A stretch of 15,842 bases of DNA from UBA1563 sp041667115. Lineage in GTDB: Bacteria; Bacteroidota; Ignavibacteria; Ignavibacteriales; Ignavibacteriaceae. This document shows, in pieces, positions 1 through 6,413 of the stretch. The position numbers and the translations under genes are program-made. Location: assembly GCA_041667115.1 (NCBI GenBank), contig JBAYFO010000073.1, positions 1-15,842 of the forward strand, given 5' to 3'. The notes under the pieces were generated by a model that did not search any database, had not been told where the DNA came from, and was given only the letters and a program-made list of their open reading frames with translations. Within the stretch, counting starts at the first letter, position 1. Every line of letters begins with the position of its first letter.

Positions 1-3000
1 CGTCCTCAAGATTATTATTTTTACTATCGACGAAAATAAAATTGGGTTTATCTACATACGCATTTACTATAATTACTCCGTCGGTTTTGCCTCTTAAGAA
101 TATTTCTTTCATCTCCATATCGTACAACGAAATGTTTTTTATAGTTAAGGGCGAAGCATCATTCGATATTGCATTCTGATTTACTGCAAATTTCAATTCT
201 AAGATATCTTTTTGATTTGAATTGATTGATGAATCCGATGAGAGTGAGATATGAATTTCATCTGATCCGATTGGATTTACTTGTAATAAAAACTTCTTTG
301 TAGCTTCGGTAACATCAGCCTGAAGAAATTCTACGATTGTATTGTCATATTTCAATGAAAACTCAGATTTTGTTAACCCATTTGAATTGTCTAAACTAAC
401 AAATGCTGAGACAGTGTCCCCTGGATTCGCGGAGAGTTTTGAGACCATAATGGATTTTGTTAATTGAGTAGTTACACTTTCTTCAATCGGATCCGGACCG
501 CCAAAAGCTCCCATATCATTTCTTGTTCCATCACGATCATTAAACCCCACAAAAGGGTTCCCGGCATCTTTACACGGAGAATTAGACAAAAGTCGATAGT
601 TTTGAACATCTTCATTAACAAATAAAGGATCAAGAAATTTATTCGCCGTCCCAGTAATATATGTGAAATGAGTATTCCACATGTCATTATAATTGAGGCT
701 TAAGGATTTTGAAGATACTTGTACGATTGCTGCAGCTTTTGCACTATCAAGACTAATAAGAATATTGTTTTCGATTACAGTAACCGTCGATAAACCTGCA
801 TGAATACATGCATAATCGGAAACAAGAATAGTATTATTTGTTATCGTTGCACTCGAAAATAAATTGATAAGAATACCTGCTGCTATTGCTGTAATAATAT
901 TGTTCCTTATCGTAACATTACACTCATTTGATATATTAATTCCAACATAGCTTTCACTAATATAATTCTTCGTTATTATCGCTGAGGCTTTGTTTAATAA
1001 TTGTATACCGGGATTACCGGGAGGAATAATAATTGGAACTTGAATTATATTTTCCGTTATCACTACTGCTACAGAATTACAGGTAATAGTATTTGAAAAA
1101 GTAAACCCTTTCAAGATGCAGTTGTCGGCTGCATTTACAAAGCCTGTTATTTTGCATTCCTTTGCATCAGTTCCAATTAATGACACACCGGGCTTCATGT
1201 TTACTACTTCATCATAGATTCCGGGCAATACCCTTACCGTGTCTCCATATTTTGCTGTATTTATCCCTTCTTCTATAGTTAAAAACGGATTTTCGACGGT
1301 ACCAACACCATTGTCTTTCCCATTCTTACTTACGTATACATTAGTACCGAAGGGAATACACGAAACTTCATTTGAAAAAGGACTTTCATTATGGCTTGAG
1401 TCCATAGCAGTTATAACATAATAATAGCTAGTTCCGTTAATTGCCGTAGTGTCTTTAAAACTTACTGAATTCTTAGGCACTATCTCCTTCCATCTGCTAT
1501 CGTATTCTTTACTCTTCTTCCCTCTGTAAATAACATATTGCAAGATATCTTTATCAGAATTTGGCGCCCATGTTAAGAGCACACTTGAGTGTGCAGAAGT
1601 TGCAGTAAGATTATTTGGAGGATTTGGTGCGATTGTATCTATCGGGATATATTCAATACTTACAGAATTCAGAATTGACGAATTACCTTGTAAGGAAGTG
1701 AATATCGCTCTGTATTGAATGAACTTGTCCCCTTGATGAGTAGTATTGATAGATTCACCAAGGTTATAACTATAAAAATCTGATGTATCTGCGGGTCCGT
1801 ACCAATGCGAGTTAGCTATTTCTTCGACACTATTCCCAGATCGTAATTGGAAATAAATTTGTGTATTTGGTGCTGGTATCTTCTGCCAAGCGATTTTCCG
1901 ATAAACTGTTCCGTTTTCTCCTGTTTCGAAAATGATTGAGGTCATTTCACCATATAACGTAGGTTTATAATTCCATAGGTTTGAAAATGTTCGATAAACT
2001 TCCAAGGGACTATCCACAGATTTCCATGATAGTGTAAAATCATTTCCGTTACATTGAATGTATGGTGCAGTATTATCGCCGGAAACAGAATTCTCTAGTC
2101 TTAAATTGTTACCTATTTTTGAGCTAGTACTATCAATCAACTGTCCATAAATATTAAAAATTATAATATTTCTCGATTGATCAGCATTTCTCTCATCACT
2201 CCACACTATAAATAAATTATCACTGCTGTCTGAACAAATTGATGGCTGGGACTGGGCGGTTGAACCCTGATCATCGTTAATTTTCTTCATAGAATTTCTT
2301 GGTGTTCCATTTAATAAAAAACGTCTTACAAAAATGTCTTCATCGGAACTACTGTTACTATTCGCTCCTACCCAAACGACAGAAAATCCTCTTTGGTCTT
2401 TGGTAATAGATGGATGAAGCTCATAGTTTGTAAAACTTGGTTGGTTTAGTAGAAAAGTCTCTCCAATTTTTCCCCCATTTTTGTCCCTTTTCTGAATGTG
2501 AATTTTAATCTCAGTTTGTGAGATTGCTTGAGAATAAAAAATCCAGAAAGTACTGTCTAGCCCATTCGCAAAGGCTACTGGCATGTTGGCGCTTGAATTA
2601 TCCTTTTCATTTATTTTAAAATTGCCCCCAACTTTAATGGAGTCGTCCCGAAAGATTTGTCCATACATATCTCCATATTTTCCTATAATTGATGCAAGAT
2701 TACTCCAAACCACAAGATATGTTCCGTCTTCAAATATAGCGGCTCTACTATCCTCAAACTCGCCAGCAACCCCATTTATTTCATTTACTTGAATTGATTT
2801 TGTTAGTTCTTTTCCTTCCGCAGAGTATTTTTTGACAAAAATGTTGTTGCCTTGCGTCCATGTTCTGATAAAGTTTCCTGCTCCATCTCTAGCTACGAAA
2901 CGAAATAGTGAATCGTCAATGTGATCCTCAACTTTTTTATTCAAACAAAGAGGAAGTTGTACTTCCCCACCGGAAACATTAGTAATAATTAAGTCACTAA

Positions 3001-3133
3001 GTTTATTTGCACTAAAATCTAAAGCTGTGGTTTGCGTCCAGGTTTTGACATTGTTTTGCGAGATACTTATTTGTGCAACAAATAAAGTTAGTAAGATACT
3101 TTTCGATAGGATTTTAAATATGTTTTCTTTCAT
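1..3133 (-). CDS. Large secreted multidomain protein (propeller-like repeats, FN3, beta-helix, cohesin-like), C-terminus off window
   Basis: The frame stays open from the ATG at 3133 to the window edge (1044 codons seen, no stop), so the C-terminus is missing. A GAGGG Shine-Dalgarno lies 4 bases before the ATG. Residues 1 to about 28 form a signal peptide (basic start, hydrophobic core, SISQ). Residues 30-375 contain Trp at 32, 92, 143, 197, 254, 311 and 370, mostly in a hydrophobic-hydrophobic-Trp context (LVVW, SVVW, FIVW), which suggests beta-propeller blades. A fibronectin type III-like domain follows at about 500-595 (APNPPNNLTA..., LLTW). Next is a right-handed beta-helix at about 598-880, starting with YVSKNGKDNG and ending with DAGNP (from 856) and NDMGAFGGP. 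Residues about 885-1020 look like a cohesin-type beta-sandwich (NPGDTV...EFSLKYDNTIVEFL). I infer an exported or cell-surface protein. A sorting domain, if present, lies beyond the edge. Its substrate or partner is unknown. Confidence 0.88.
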   Translation of the reverse strand, partial: MKENIFKILSKSILLTLFVAQISISQNNVKTWTQTTALDFSANKLSDLIITNVSGGEVQLPLCLNKKVEDHIDDSLFRFVARDGAGNFIRTWTQGNNIFVKKYSAEGKELTKSIQVNEINGVAGEFEDSRAAIFEDGTYLVVWSNLASIIGKYGDMYGQIFRDDSIKVGGNFKINEKDNSSANMPVAFANGLDSTFWIFYSQAISQTEIKIHIQKRDKNGGKIGETFLLNQPSFTNYELHPSITKDQRGFSVVWVGANSNSSSDEDIFVRRFLLNGTPRNSMKKINDDQGSTAQSQPSICSDSSDNLFIVWSDERNADQSRNIIIFNIYGQLIDSTSSKIGNNLRLENSVSGDNTAPYIQCNGNDFTLSWKSVDSPLEVYRTFSNLWNYKPTLYGEMTSIIFETGENGTVYRKIAWQKIPAPNTQIYFQLRSGNSVEEIANSHWYGPADTSDFYSYNLGESINTTHQGDKFIQYRAIFTSLQGNSSILNSVSIEYIPIDTIAPNPPNNLTATSAHSSVLLTWAPNSDKDILQYVIYRGKKSKEYDSRWKEIVPKNSVSFKDTTAINGTSYYYVITAMDSSHNESPFSNEVSCIPFGTNVYVSKNGKDNGVGTVENPFLTIEEGINTAKYGDTVRVLPGIYDEVVNMKPGVSLIGTDAKECKITGFVNAADNCILKGFTFSNTITCNSVAVVITENIIQVPIIIPPGNPGIQLLNKASAIITKNYISESYVGINISNECNVTIRNNIITAIAAGILINLFSSATITNNTILVSDYACIHAGLSTVTVIENNILISLDSAKAAAIVQVSSKSLSLNYNDMWNTHFTYITGTANKFLDPLFVNEDVQNYRLLSNSPCKDAGNPFVGFNDRDGTRNDMGAFGGPDPIEESVTTQLTKSIMVSKLSANPGDTVSAFVSLDNSNGLTKSEFSLKYDNTIVEFLQADVTEATKKFLLQVNPIGSDEIHISLSSDSSINSNQKDILELKFAVNQNAISNDASPLTIKNISLYDMEMKEIFLRGKTDGVIIVNAYVDKPNFIFVDSKNNNLED

Positions 3134-3188
3134 TTTTCCCTCTTGCTTCGTCAATATAGATGCTATTTATTATCATAAAAATCTACTC

Positions 3189-3284
3189 TTAACTTAATGT
3201 TAGGTAAAAAATACTTAATCTAAATGTGAAAAGCAACAAAATAATTGGAAGTGCGATTCTACTTTCTTGCCTTCTGCTTACCAT
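3189..3284 (-). CDS. Possible 31-residue membrane peptide coupled to the XRE regulator
   Basis: This small open frame starts with ATG at 3284 and ends with TAA at 3191-3189. Its start is preceded by AGGTGG with a 4-base spacer, and this motif overlaps the stop codon of the upstream regulator gene, leaving a gap of only 8 bases. The predicted peptide begins MVSRRQESR, so it has a basic N-terminus. A hydrophobic stretch of about 20 residues follows (IALPIILLLF...), enough for one membrane span. No family is recognised. The ribosome site, the coupling and the peptide layout support a real gene, but so short a frame could be chance. A role as a small membrane effector under control of the neighbouring regulator is speculation. 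Confidence 0.4.
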   Translation of the reverse strand: MVSRRQESRIALPIILLLFTFRLSIFYLTLS

Positions 3285-3292
3285 AAAACCAC

Positions 3293-3643
3293 CTACATCT
3301 CCTTTTTCAACTCCTCAATCTTTCTCAGAAACTCCGGCACTTTATTAACGGGAATATCACGGGCTAGTTGTACAAAGTCAGAAACCTTCGCCGACATCAG
3401 TTCCGCTAAAGCCGGGAAATCGGCAATATTTTCCGGTTTATCCGGAACCCATTCTAACAAATCATTCGGTGTACAATTTAACCATTTACAAAAATCCTCG
3501 ATTTGGTATAATTGGAGATTTTTCGAAAGCCCATTAACTATTCTGTACGCATTATCTTTTCCATAACCAAGTTTGACCAAATATTTAGCTGGATAGGTAA
3601 TTCCCCGCATCTTGAAAATTTTATCCAAATTGTACTTTAACAT
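3293..3643 (-). CDS. XRE/Cro-CI-like helix-turn-helix regulator, 116 aa
   Basis: The product is a small DNA-binding protein. Residues about 4-62 match the layout of a Cro/CI-type helix-turn-helix domain: an LDKIFKMRGIT helix, GYGKDNAYRIVNG as the recognition region, and IEDFCKWLNCTPNDLLEW, the closing segment typical of YozG-like XRE proteins. Residues 65-116 form an acidic/basic helical tail (PALAELMSAKV..., FLRKIEELKKEM) that may serve dimerisation. The ATG at 3643 is preceded by GAGG with a suitable spacer. Upstream lies an AT-rich region with a direct repeat and a palindrome that could be its operators. Downstream, a possible small membrane peptide begins 8 bases after the stop. The target genes are not known. 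Autoregulation is inferred from the repeats, not shown. Confidence 0.8.
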   Translation of the reverse strand: MLKYNLDKIFKMRGITYPAKYLVKLGYGKDNAYRIVNGLSKNLQLYQIEDFCKWLNCTPNDLLEWVPDKPENIADFPALAELMSAKVSDFVQLARDIPVNKVPEFLRKIEELKKEM

Positions 3644-3745
3644 TGTAGAACCTCATTATTTAGTTGATAAATGACGTTATTAAACTTATTTGTTTTAATA
3701 ATATTGGTAAATTACAGAATCATCATGTTTGTTTCAAGATAAATT

Positions 3746-3782
3746 ATTAGTATAACAAGAACAGCTATTAGTAAAACAAGAA
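3746..3782. repeat. Direct repeat of 16 bases, 21-base period
   Basis: ATTAGTATAACAAGAA at 3746-3761 is repeated as ATTAGTAAAACAAGAA at 3767-3782, with one mismatch. The starts are 21 bases apart, about two helical turns, which would place two bound proteins on the same face of the DNA. Lying 100-140 bases upstream of the XRE regulator start, it is a candidate operator. In sequence this AT-rich, chance cannot be excluded. Confidence 0.55.
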
Positions 3783-3793
3783 TAATATCTTGT
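3776..3793. promoter_or_regulatory. Perfect 6-6-6 palindrome, candidate operator
   Basis: ACAAGA at 3776-3781 and TCTTGT at 3788-3793 are exact inverted repeats around the 6-base spacer ATAATA. The left arm overlaps the second copy of the direct repeat. A dyad of this size fits a dimeric XRE-type repressor. It lacks a following T-run on either strand, so a terminator is less likely. Confidence 0.45.
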
Positions 3794-3958
3794 ATTTATC
3801 GACTTTACATCATTATTTATAGATAATAATTGAGCTAAATAAGAATAGTTAAGGGAATTTATAGAATAGTAATGATAAAATGTAGAAATACAATTATAAT
3901 TAAGCTAATATTTACAAGTAAAATAAGGGAAGTATCAAAGATATGAAGAAAAAAACTG

Positions 3959-4042
3959 TGCGGAAGAGGGGACTTGAACCCCTACGCCCTTTCGAGCACT
4001 ACCCCCTCAAAGTAGCGTGTCTACCAATTTCACCACTTCCGC
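3959..4042 (-). tRNA. tRNA-Leu (anticodon GAG)
   Basis: Read on the minus strand, the acceptor arm GCGGAAG pairs with CTTCCGC and is followed by discriminator A. The D-arm has the usual GGTAGACAC segment. The anticodon stem CTACT/GGTAG encloses TTGAGGG, which places GAG as the anticodon (reading CUU/CUC leucine codons). A long variable arm (GCTC GAAA GGGC) marks a class II tRNA, as expected for leucine. The T-arm AGGGG TTCAAGT CCCCT is intact. The 3' CCA is not encoded, since the bases after the discriminator read CAG. It lies about 60 bases downstream of the Spy-like gene on the same strand. Confidence 0.95.
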
Positions 4043-4074
4043 AAAGAGAAGTACAAAATTACGTCGAGAAGATT

Positions 4075-4094
4075 AAAAATGCAAACTTCTTGCA
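4075..4094 (-). terminator. Weak hairpin with T-run after the Spy-like gene
   Basis: On the minus strand TGCAA and TTGCA form a 5-base-pair stem around a 5-base loop, followed by TTTTT. It lies just after the stop of the Spy-like gene at 4102 and before the tRNA. The stem is short, so it may be only a weak or partial terminator. Confidence 0.35.
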
Positions 4095-4101
4095 GAAAAT
4101 A

Positions 4102-4578
4102 TTATTGAGAAAGAGGCTTTTGCCTTCCTCGCATAATAATTTGCTGTATCTCTTCTCGAAACCGTTTCTCAAATGCCAGGAATTCCGCCATTTGCTGTGG
4201 TGTTAACAAATTTTGCAACGAAGAGATAAATTCTACTTTATTCTTTTGCATCATTCTTTCTGTTGATAAAAACTCATCAACTATCTTCTTCCATTCCTGC
4301 GAAGAAGTTTGTTGTTCGGTATTAGACGATTTTTCTCTTATCATTGCTGAAAGACTGTCAATTTTCCCGTTCAAGACTCTCCCCTTTTCACGAAAATCAT
4401 TTCTTCGAGCAAAAAACTTTGTAGAGACATCCTCGCTCATATTAAGTTCTTCGATTAATTTAATTTTTTCCAGTTGATCTATTTTTGCTCTTCTATTCCC
4501 CATCCCATGATGCTGTGAATAAACTTCCGTTGTTAAAAATGGGATCAACAAAAACAATAATAAAAAATATTTTTTCAT
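4102..4578 (-). CDS. Spy/CpxP/CnrX-like periplasmic protein, 158 aa
   Basis: The protein begins with a clear signal peptide (MKKYFLLLFLLIPFLT..., cleavage near residue 21 before QHHGMG). The mature part is almost wholly helical and highly charged and carries an LTPQQ motif at 125-129, the LTxxQ signature of the Spy/CpxP/CnrX fold. These proteins are periplasmic chaperones or sensors of metal or envelope stress. The mature N-terminus has a His-His-Gly-Met cluster that could bind metal. The gene follows the anti-sigma-like gene by 8 bases, so sigma factor, membrane protein and this protein form one unit. By analogy with CnrYXH it may be the periplasmic sensing partner. The ligand and the direction of control cannot be read from the sequence. 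Confidence 0.78.
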   Translation of the reverse strand: MKKYFLLLFLLIPFLTTEVYSQHHGMGNRRAKIDQLEKIKLIEELNMSEDVSTKFFARRNDFREKGRVLNGKIDSLSAMIREKSSNTEQQTSSQEWKKIVDEFLSTERMMQKNKVEFISSLQNLLTPQQMAEFLAFEKRFREEIQQIIMRGRQKPLSQ

Positions 4579-4586
4579 TATACTAC

Positions 4587-5186
4587 CTATAATATTTTGG
4601 TTTGCTGGAGTTGCGCGTAAACTGTTTCAAGTTCATTTTCATCTAATTGGGAAAGGACTTTGTCGTAATCATTATCGCTTTTTATTAAAACGAAATTATT
4701 ATCTTCCGTTTGAACTGCTAATGATTGGTAAATCGATTTATCAATTTCCCGCTGCACTCCTCTATCATTTACAATACTGTCTGAAAACTGATCGGCAGAG
4801 GCAATGTATGAATCTTCCGGAACCGTAGCAGTAGAATTCACCGTTACCTGATTCGGAGATACTTCAATTTTACTATTCCCGGTTTGTACAAACTGAAATG
4901 TAAACAACAGTACGATAACCGTAGAAAAAGCAAGAGAAGAACTAAACACTAATTTCCTTAAGGAGAATTGATACTTTTTCTTTTGTTGCAACTCCCGGAA
5001 TCGAGGGAGAAGCGTAGTAAAATAATTTTCATCTATAGTAACCGAAGTAAGAGATTTTAACTCTCTCGATACTTTATTTAGCTCTTTCAACTCATTTCGT
5101 ATCTCGTCCGTATTCTGGCCTTTATCTAGTAAATTTTCCTTCCCTGGAAATAATTCGTCATACATATCAAATATTTTCTTATTCAT
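4587..5186 (-). CDS. Putative single-pass anti-sigma factor, 199 aa
   Basis: The gene lies directly after the ECF sigma gene, which is the usual place for the cognate anti-sigma factor. The N-terminal part (about 1-75) is charged and helical and would be cytosolic. One membrane span lies at about 79-100 (LVFSSSLAFSTVIVLLFTF), and the rest (about 100-199) would be periplasmic. No zinc-type HxxxCxxC motif is present, so it is not a ZAS-class anti-sigma factor. I chose the ATG at 5186, which overlaps the sigma stop by 8 bases and has GGGAAG just upstream. A longer frame from 5219 would need a TTG start and a 41-base overlap. The role is inferred from position and topology. Sequence similarity to a named family is not obvious to me. 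Confidence 0.7.
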   Translation of the reverse strand: MNKKIFDMYDELFPGKENLLDKGQNTDEIRNELKELNKVSRELKSLTSVTIDENYFTTLLPRFRELQQKKKYQFSLRKLVFSSSLAFSTVIVLLFTFQFVQTGNSKIEVSPNQVTVNSTATVPEDSYIASADQFSDSIVNDRGVQREIDKSIYQSLAVQTEDNNFVLIKSDNDYDKVLSQLDENELETVYAQLQQTKIL

Positions 5187-5733
5187 GTTCACTTCCCATG
5201 AGTTTGTTAACTTTTTCAAATGCGTGAAAATAGTTTGCCTTTAAACCACCCACACTTTTTCCGGTGATTTGAGCAATCTCTTCATAACTTAATTCATCAA
5301 AATGCCTGAGAACAAATATTTCTCTCTGTTTCTCGGGCAATTTCTGCAATACTCCATTCAACTTTTTTAATTTTTCCTTGTCTTCAAGATTCTTAACGAG
5401 ATCTTCATCTGTAGATAAACCCGAATTCTCTTGTGAATCAAACGAGATAAATCTTCTTACCTTTTGCTTCTTAATATAGTTCAGGCTGCGCGTAATAGTA
5501 ATGCGATAAATCCAGGTAAATAAAGAAGACTGGAAACTGAAACTCTTCAATTTATCATAAAGAACAAGTAAAACTTCCTGAACAATTTCATCTGCGTCTA
5601 AATGATTTCCGGTCATTCTTCTTGCATGCCAATAAATCTTCGTCTGGTATTTACGAACAAGTTTATTGAATGAGGCTTCATCACCATCGAGAAAGCGTCG
5701 GACTAAATCATAATCAGAAAATTCTTCCGGCAT
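5179..5733 (-). CDS. ECF-family (RpoE-like) RNA polymerase sigma factor, 184 aa
   Basis: This is an extracytoplasmic-function sigma factor that directs RNA polymerase to stress-response promoters. Region 2 spans about 9-90, with DADEIVQEVLLVLYDKL (core binding) and FTWIYRITITRSLNYIKK (-10 recognition). Region 4 spans about 125-178, with LPEKQREIFVLRHFDELSYE and the helix-turn-helix segment IAQITGKSVGGLKANYFHA. Region 3 is absent and the length of 184 is normal for the class. The ATG at 5733 has only a weak upstream ribosome site. The gene heads the sigma - membrane protein - Spy-like unit and is divergent from a second Spy-like gene, so it probably controls both, including its own promoter. 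I found no clear autoregulatory GGAAC-type promoter with correct spacing. Confidence 0.93.
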   Translation of the reverse strand: MPEEFSDYDLVRRFLDGDEASFNKLVRKYQTKIYWHARRMTGNHLDADEIVQEVLLVLYDKLKSFSFQSSLFTWIYRITITRSLNYIKKQKVRRFISFDSQENSGLSTDEDLVKNLEDKEKLKKLNGVLQKLPEKQREIFVLRHFDELSYEEIAQITGKSVGGLKANYFHAFEKVNKLMGSEHE

Positions 5734-5772
5734 ATCATCTATTTATATTTTTAGACATTGTTTTGTTCCAAA

Positions 5773-5800
5773 AGGTTTAATTCAATTCTTATTTAAACCT
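5773..5800. promoter_or_regulatory. Inverted repeat in the divergent promoter region
   Basis: AGGTTTAA at 5773-5780 and TTAAACCT at 5793-5800 form an exact 8-base inverted repeat with a 12-base spacer. It sits between the divergent sigma and Spy-like genes, so a bound regulator could affect both. There is no T-run that would make it a terminator. Confidence 0.4.
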
Positions 5801-5810
5801 CCATGTATGT

Positions 5811-5827
5811 TCTGCTGTCAAAGCAGA
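5811..5827 (+). promoter_or_regulatory. Small hairpin in the probable leader of the plus-strand Spy-like gene
   Basis: TCTGCT at 5811-5816 pairs exactly with AGCAGA at 5822-5827 around a GTCAA loop, about 40 bases before the start codon. It could be an mRNA stability or regulatory hairpin, or a protein site. It does not match any riboswitch I know. Confidence 0.3.
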
Positions 5828-5868
5828 GAAAGAAAAATTAATTCACAAAAAATATAAGGAATAACAAA

Positions 5869-6351
5869 ATGAATTCATTAACAAAAATTCTCGTCGCTGC
5901 GCTTCTGTTAGTTTTTGCAACAGGAATATCAGCTCAACCCGGACCCGGTAATGGAGGAATGGGCAGAGGAAAAGCTTTAATGGCTAAGAAGCTAAACCTC
6001 ACCGCTGATCAACAGAAAAAGATTGATGAGCTCCGAACAGAGCATCAAAGAAAAATGATCGATCTTCATGCTGATATTGCAAAACTCCAGCTTGATAAAA
6101 AAGAAATGCTAAAGAAAGGAAATTACGACCGTAAAACCTTTTTAGCGCTCGATGAAAAAATTATGAAACAAAGAAATGTTATCGAGACAGCCAGAGCAAA
6201 TCATCAAATGGATGTGTACGAACTCTTGGATGCTAATCAAAAAGAAATCTGGAATAGCCGCCCTATGGGACAAGGGATGGGAAAAGCAGGTAAAATGGGA
6301 AGAGGAATGAGAAGAAATATGGATTGCCCAAATATGAAGCCAGGGCGTTAA
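5869..6351 (+). CDS. Spy/CpxP-like periplasmic protein with Met/Gly-rich C-terminus, 160 aa
   Basis: The protein has a signal peptide (MNSLTKILVAALLLVFATGISA, cleavage near 22). A glycine-rich linker with Met follows, then a long helical core with LTADQQ at 44-49 and LDANQKEIW at 120-128. These are the paired LTxxQ-type motifs of Spy/CpxP/CnrX proteins. The C-terminal tail, 131-160, carries Met at 133, 137, 143, 147, 151 and 156, Cys 153 and many Gly and Arg, which resembles soft-metal (copper or silver) binding tails. A good ribosome site (AAGGAA) precedes the ATG. It is the only convincing plus-strand gene and is divergent from the ECF sigma gene, a likely regulator. It ends at a strong terminator. 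Chaperone and metal-sensor roles are both possible. Confidence 0.82.
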   Translation: MNSLTKILVAALLLVFATGISAQPGPGNGGMGRGKALMAKKLNLTADQQKKIDELRTEHQRKMIDLHADIAKLQLDKKEMLKKGNYDRKTFLALDEKIMKQRNVIETARANHQMDVYELLDANQKEIWNSRPMGQGMGKAGKMGRGMRRNMDCPNMKPGR

Positions 6352-6373
6352 GTTCTCAAAAATTCAGTTTATG

Positions 6374-6413
6374 AAAACCTTGAAGAGATTTTTTCTCTTC
6401 AAGGTTTTTTTTT
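6374..6413. terminator. Strong hairpin terminator between convergent genes
   Basis: AAAACCTTGAAGAGA at 6374-6388 and TCTCTTCAAGGTTTT at 6394-6408 form a perfect 15-base-pair stem around a T5 loop, and a run of T extends to 6413. It sits 22 bases after the plus-strand Spy-like stop. It also overlaps the stop of the converging SDR gene at 6412, where the minus strand offers a shorter TTTT. It is therefore a rho-independent terminator for the plus strand and plausibly for both directions. Confidence 0.9.

Larger units (their letters stand above)
3644..3958. other. AT-rich intergenic spacer with operator-like repeats
   Basis: These 315 bases hold no convincing gene on either strand. The stretch is very AT-rich and separates the tRNA-Leu gene from the XRE regulator gene. 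It should contain the regulator's promoter, but I could not fix -35/-10 boxes with confidence. It carries the direct repeat and the palindrome listed separately. A plus-strand open frame that starts at 3943 crosses the tRNA and runs antisense to the Spy-like gene, so I do not call it. Confidence 0.7.

Noticed and set aside
472..687. Minus-strand open frame of 71 codons
   Set aside because: It lies inside the large secreted-protein gene in another frame and has no ribosome site or family likeness.
1239..1421. Plus-strand open frame opposite the large secreted-protein gene
   Set aside because: Antisense shadow. The minus strand is open throughout, with recognisable domains.
2583..2792. Plus-strand open frame of 69 codons
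   Set aside because: Antisense shadow of the propeller-like part of the large secreted protein.
3267..3566. Plus-strand open frame of 99 codons
   Set aside because: It is antisense to the XRE regulator, which has a clear helix-turn-helix domain and ribosome site.
3746..3793. CRISPR-like or phage attachment repeat next to the tRNA
   Set aside because: There are only two short AT-rich copies, no spacers, no integrase and no copy of the tRNA 3' end, so an operator is the better reading.
3943..4206. Plus-strand open frame of 87 codons
   Set aside because: It reads through the tRNA-Leu gene and into the antisense of the Spy-like gene. The protein shows no family features.
4587..5219. Longer version of the anti-sigma-like gene starting at 5219
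   Set aside because: It needs a TTG start and a 41-base overlap. The ATG at 5186 has a better upstream GGGAAG and the usual short overlap with the sigma gene.
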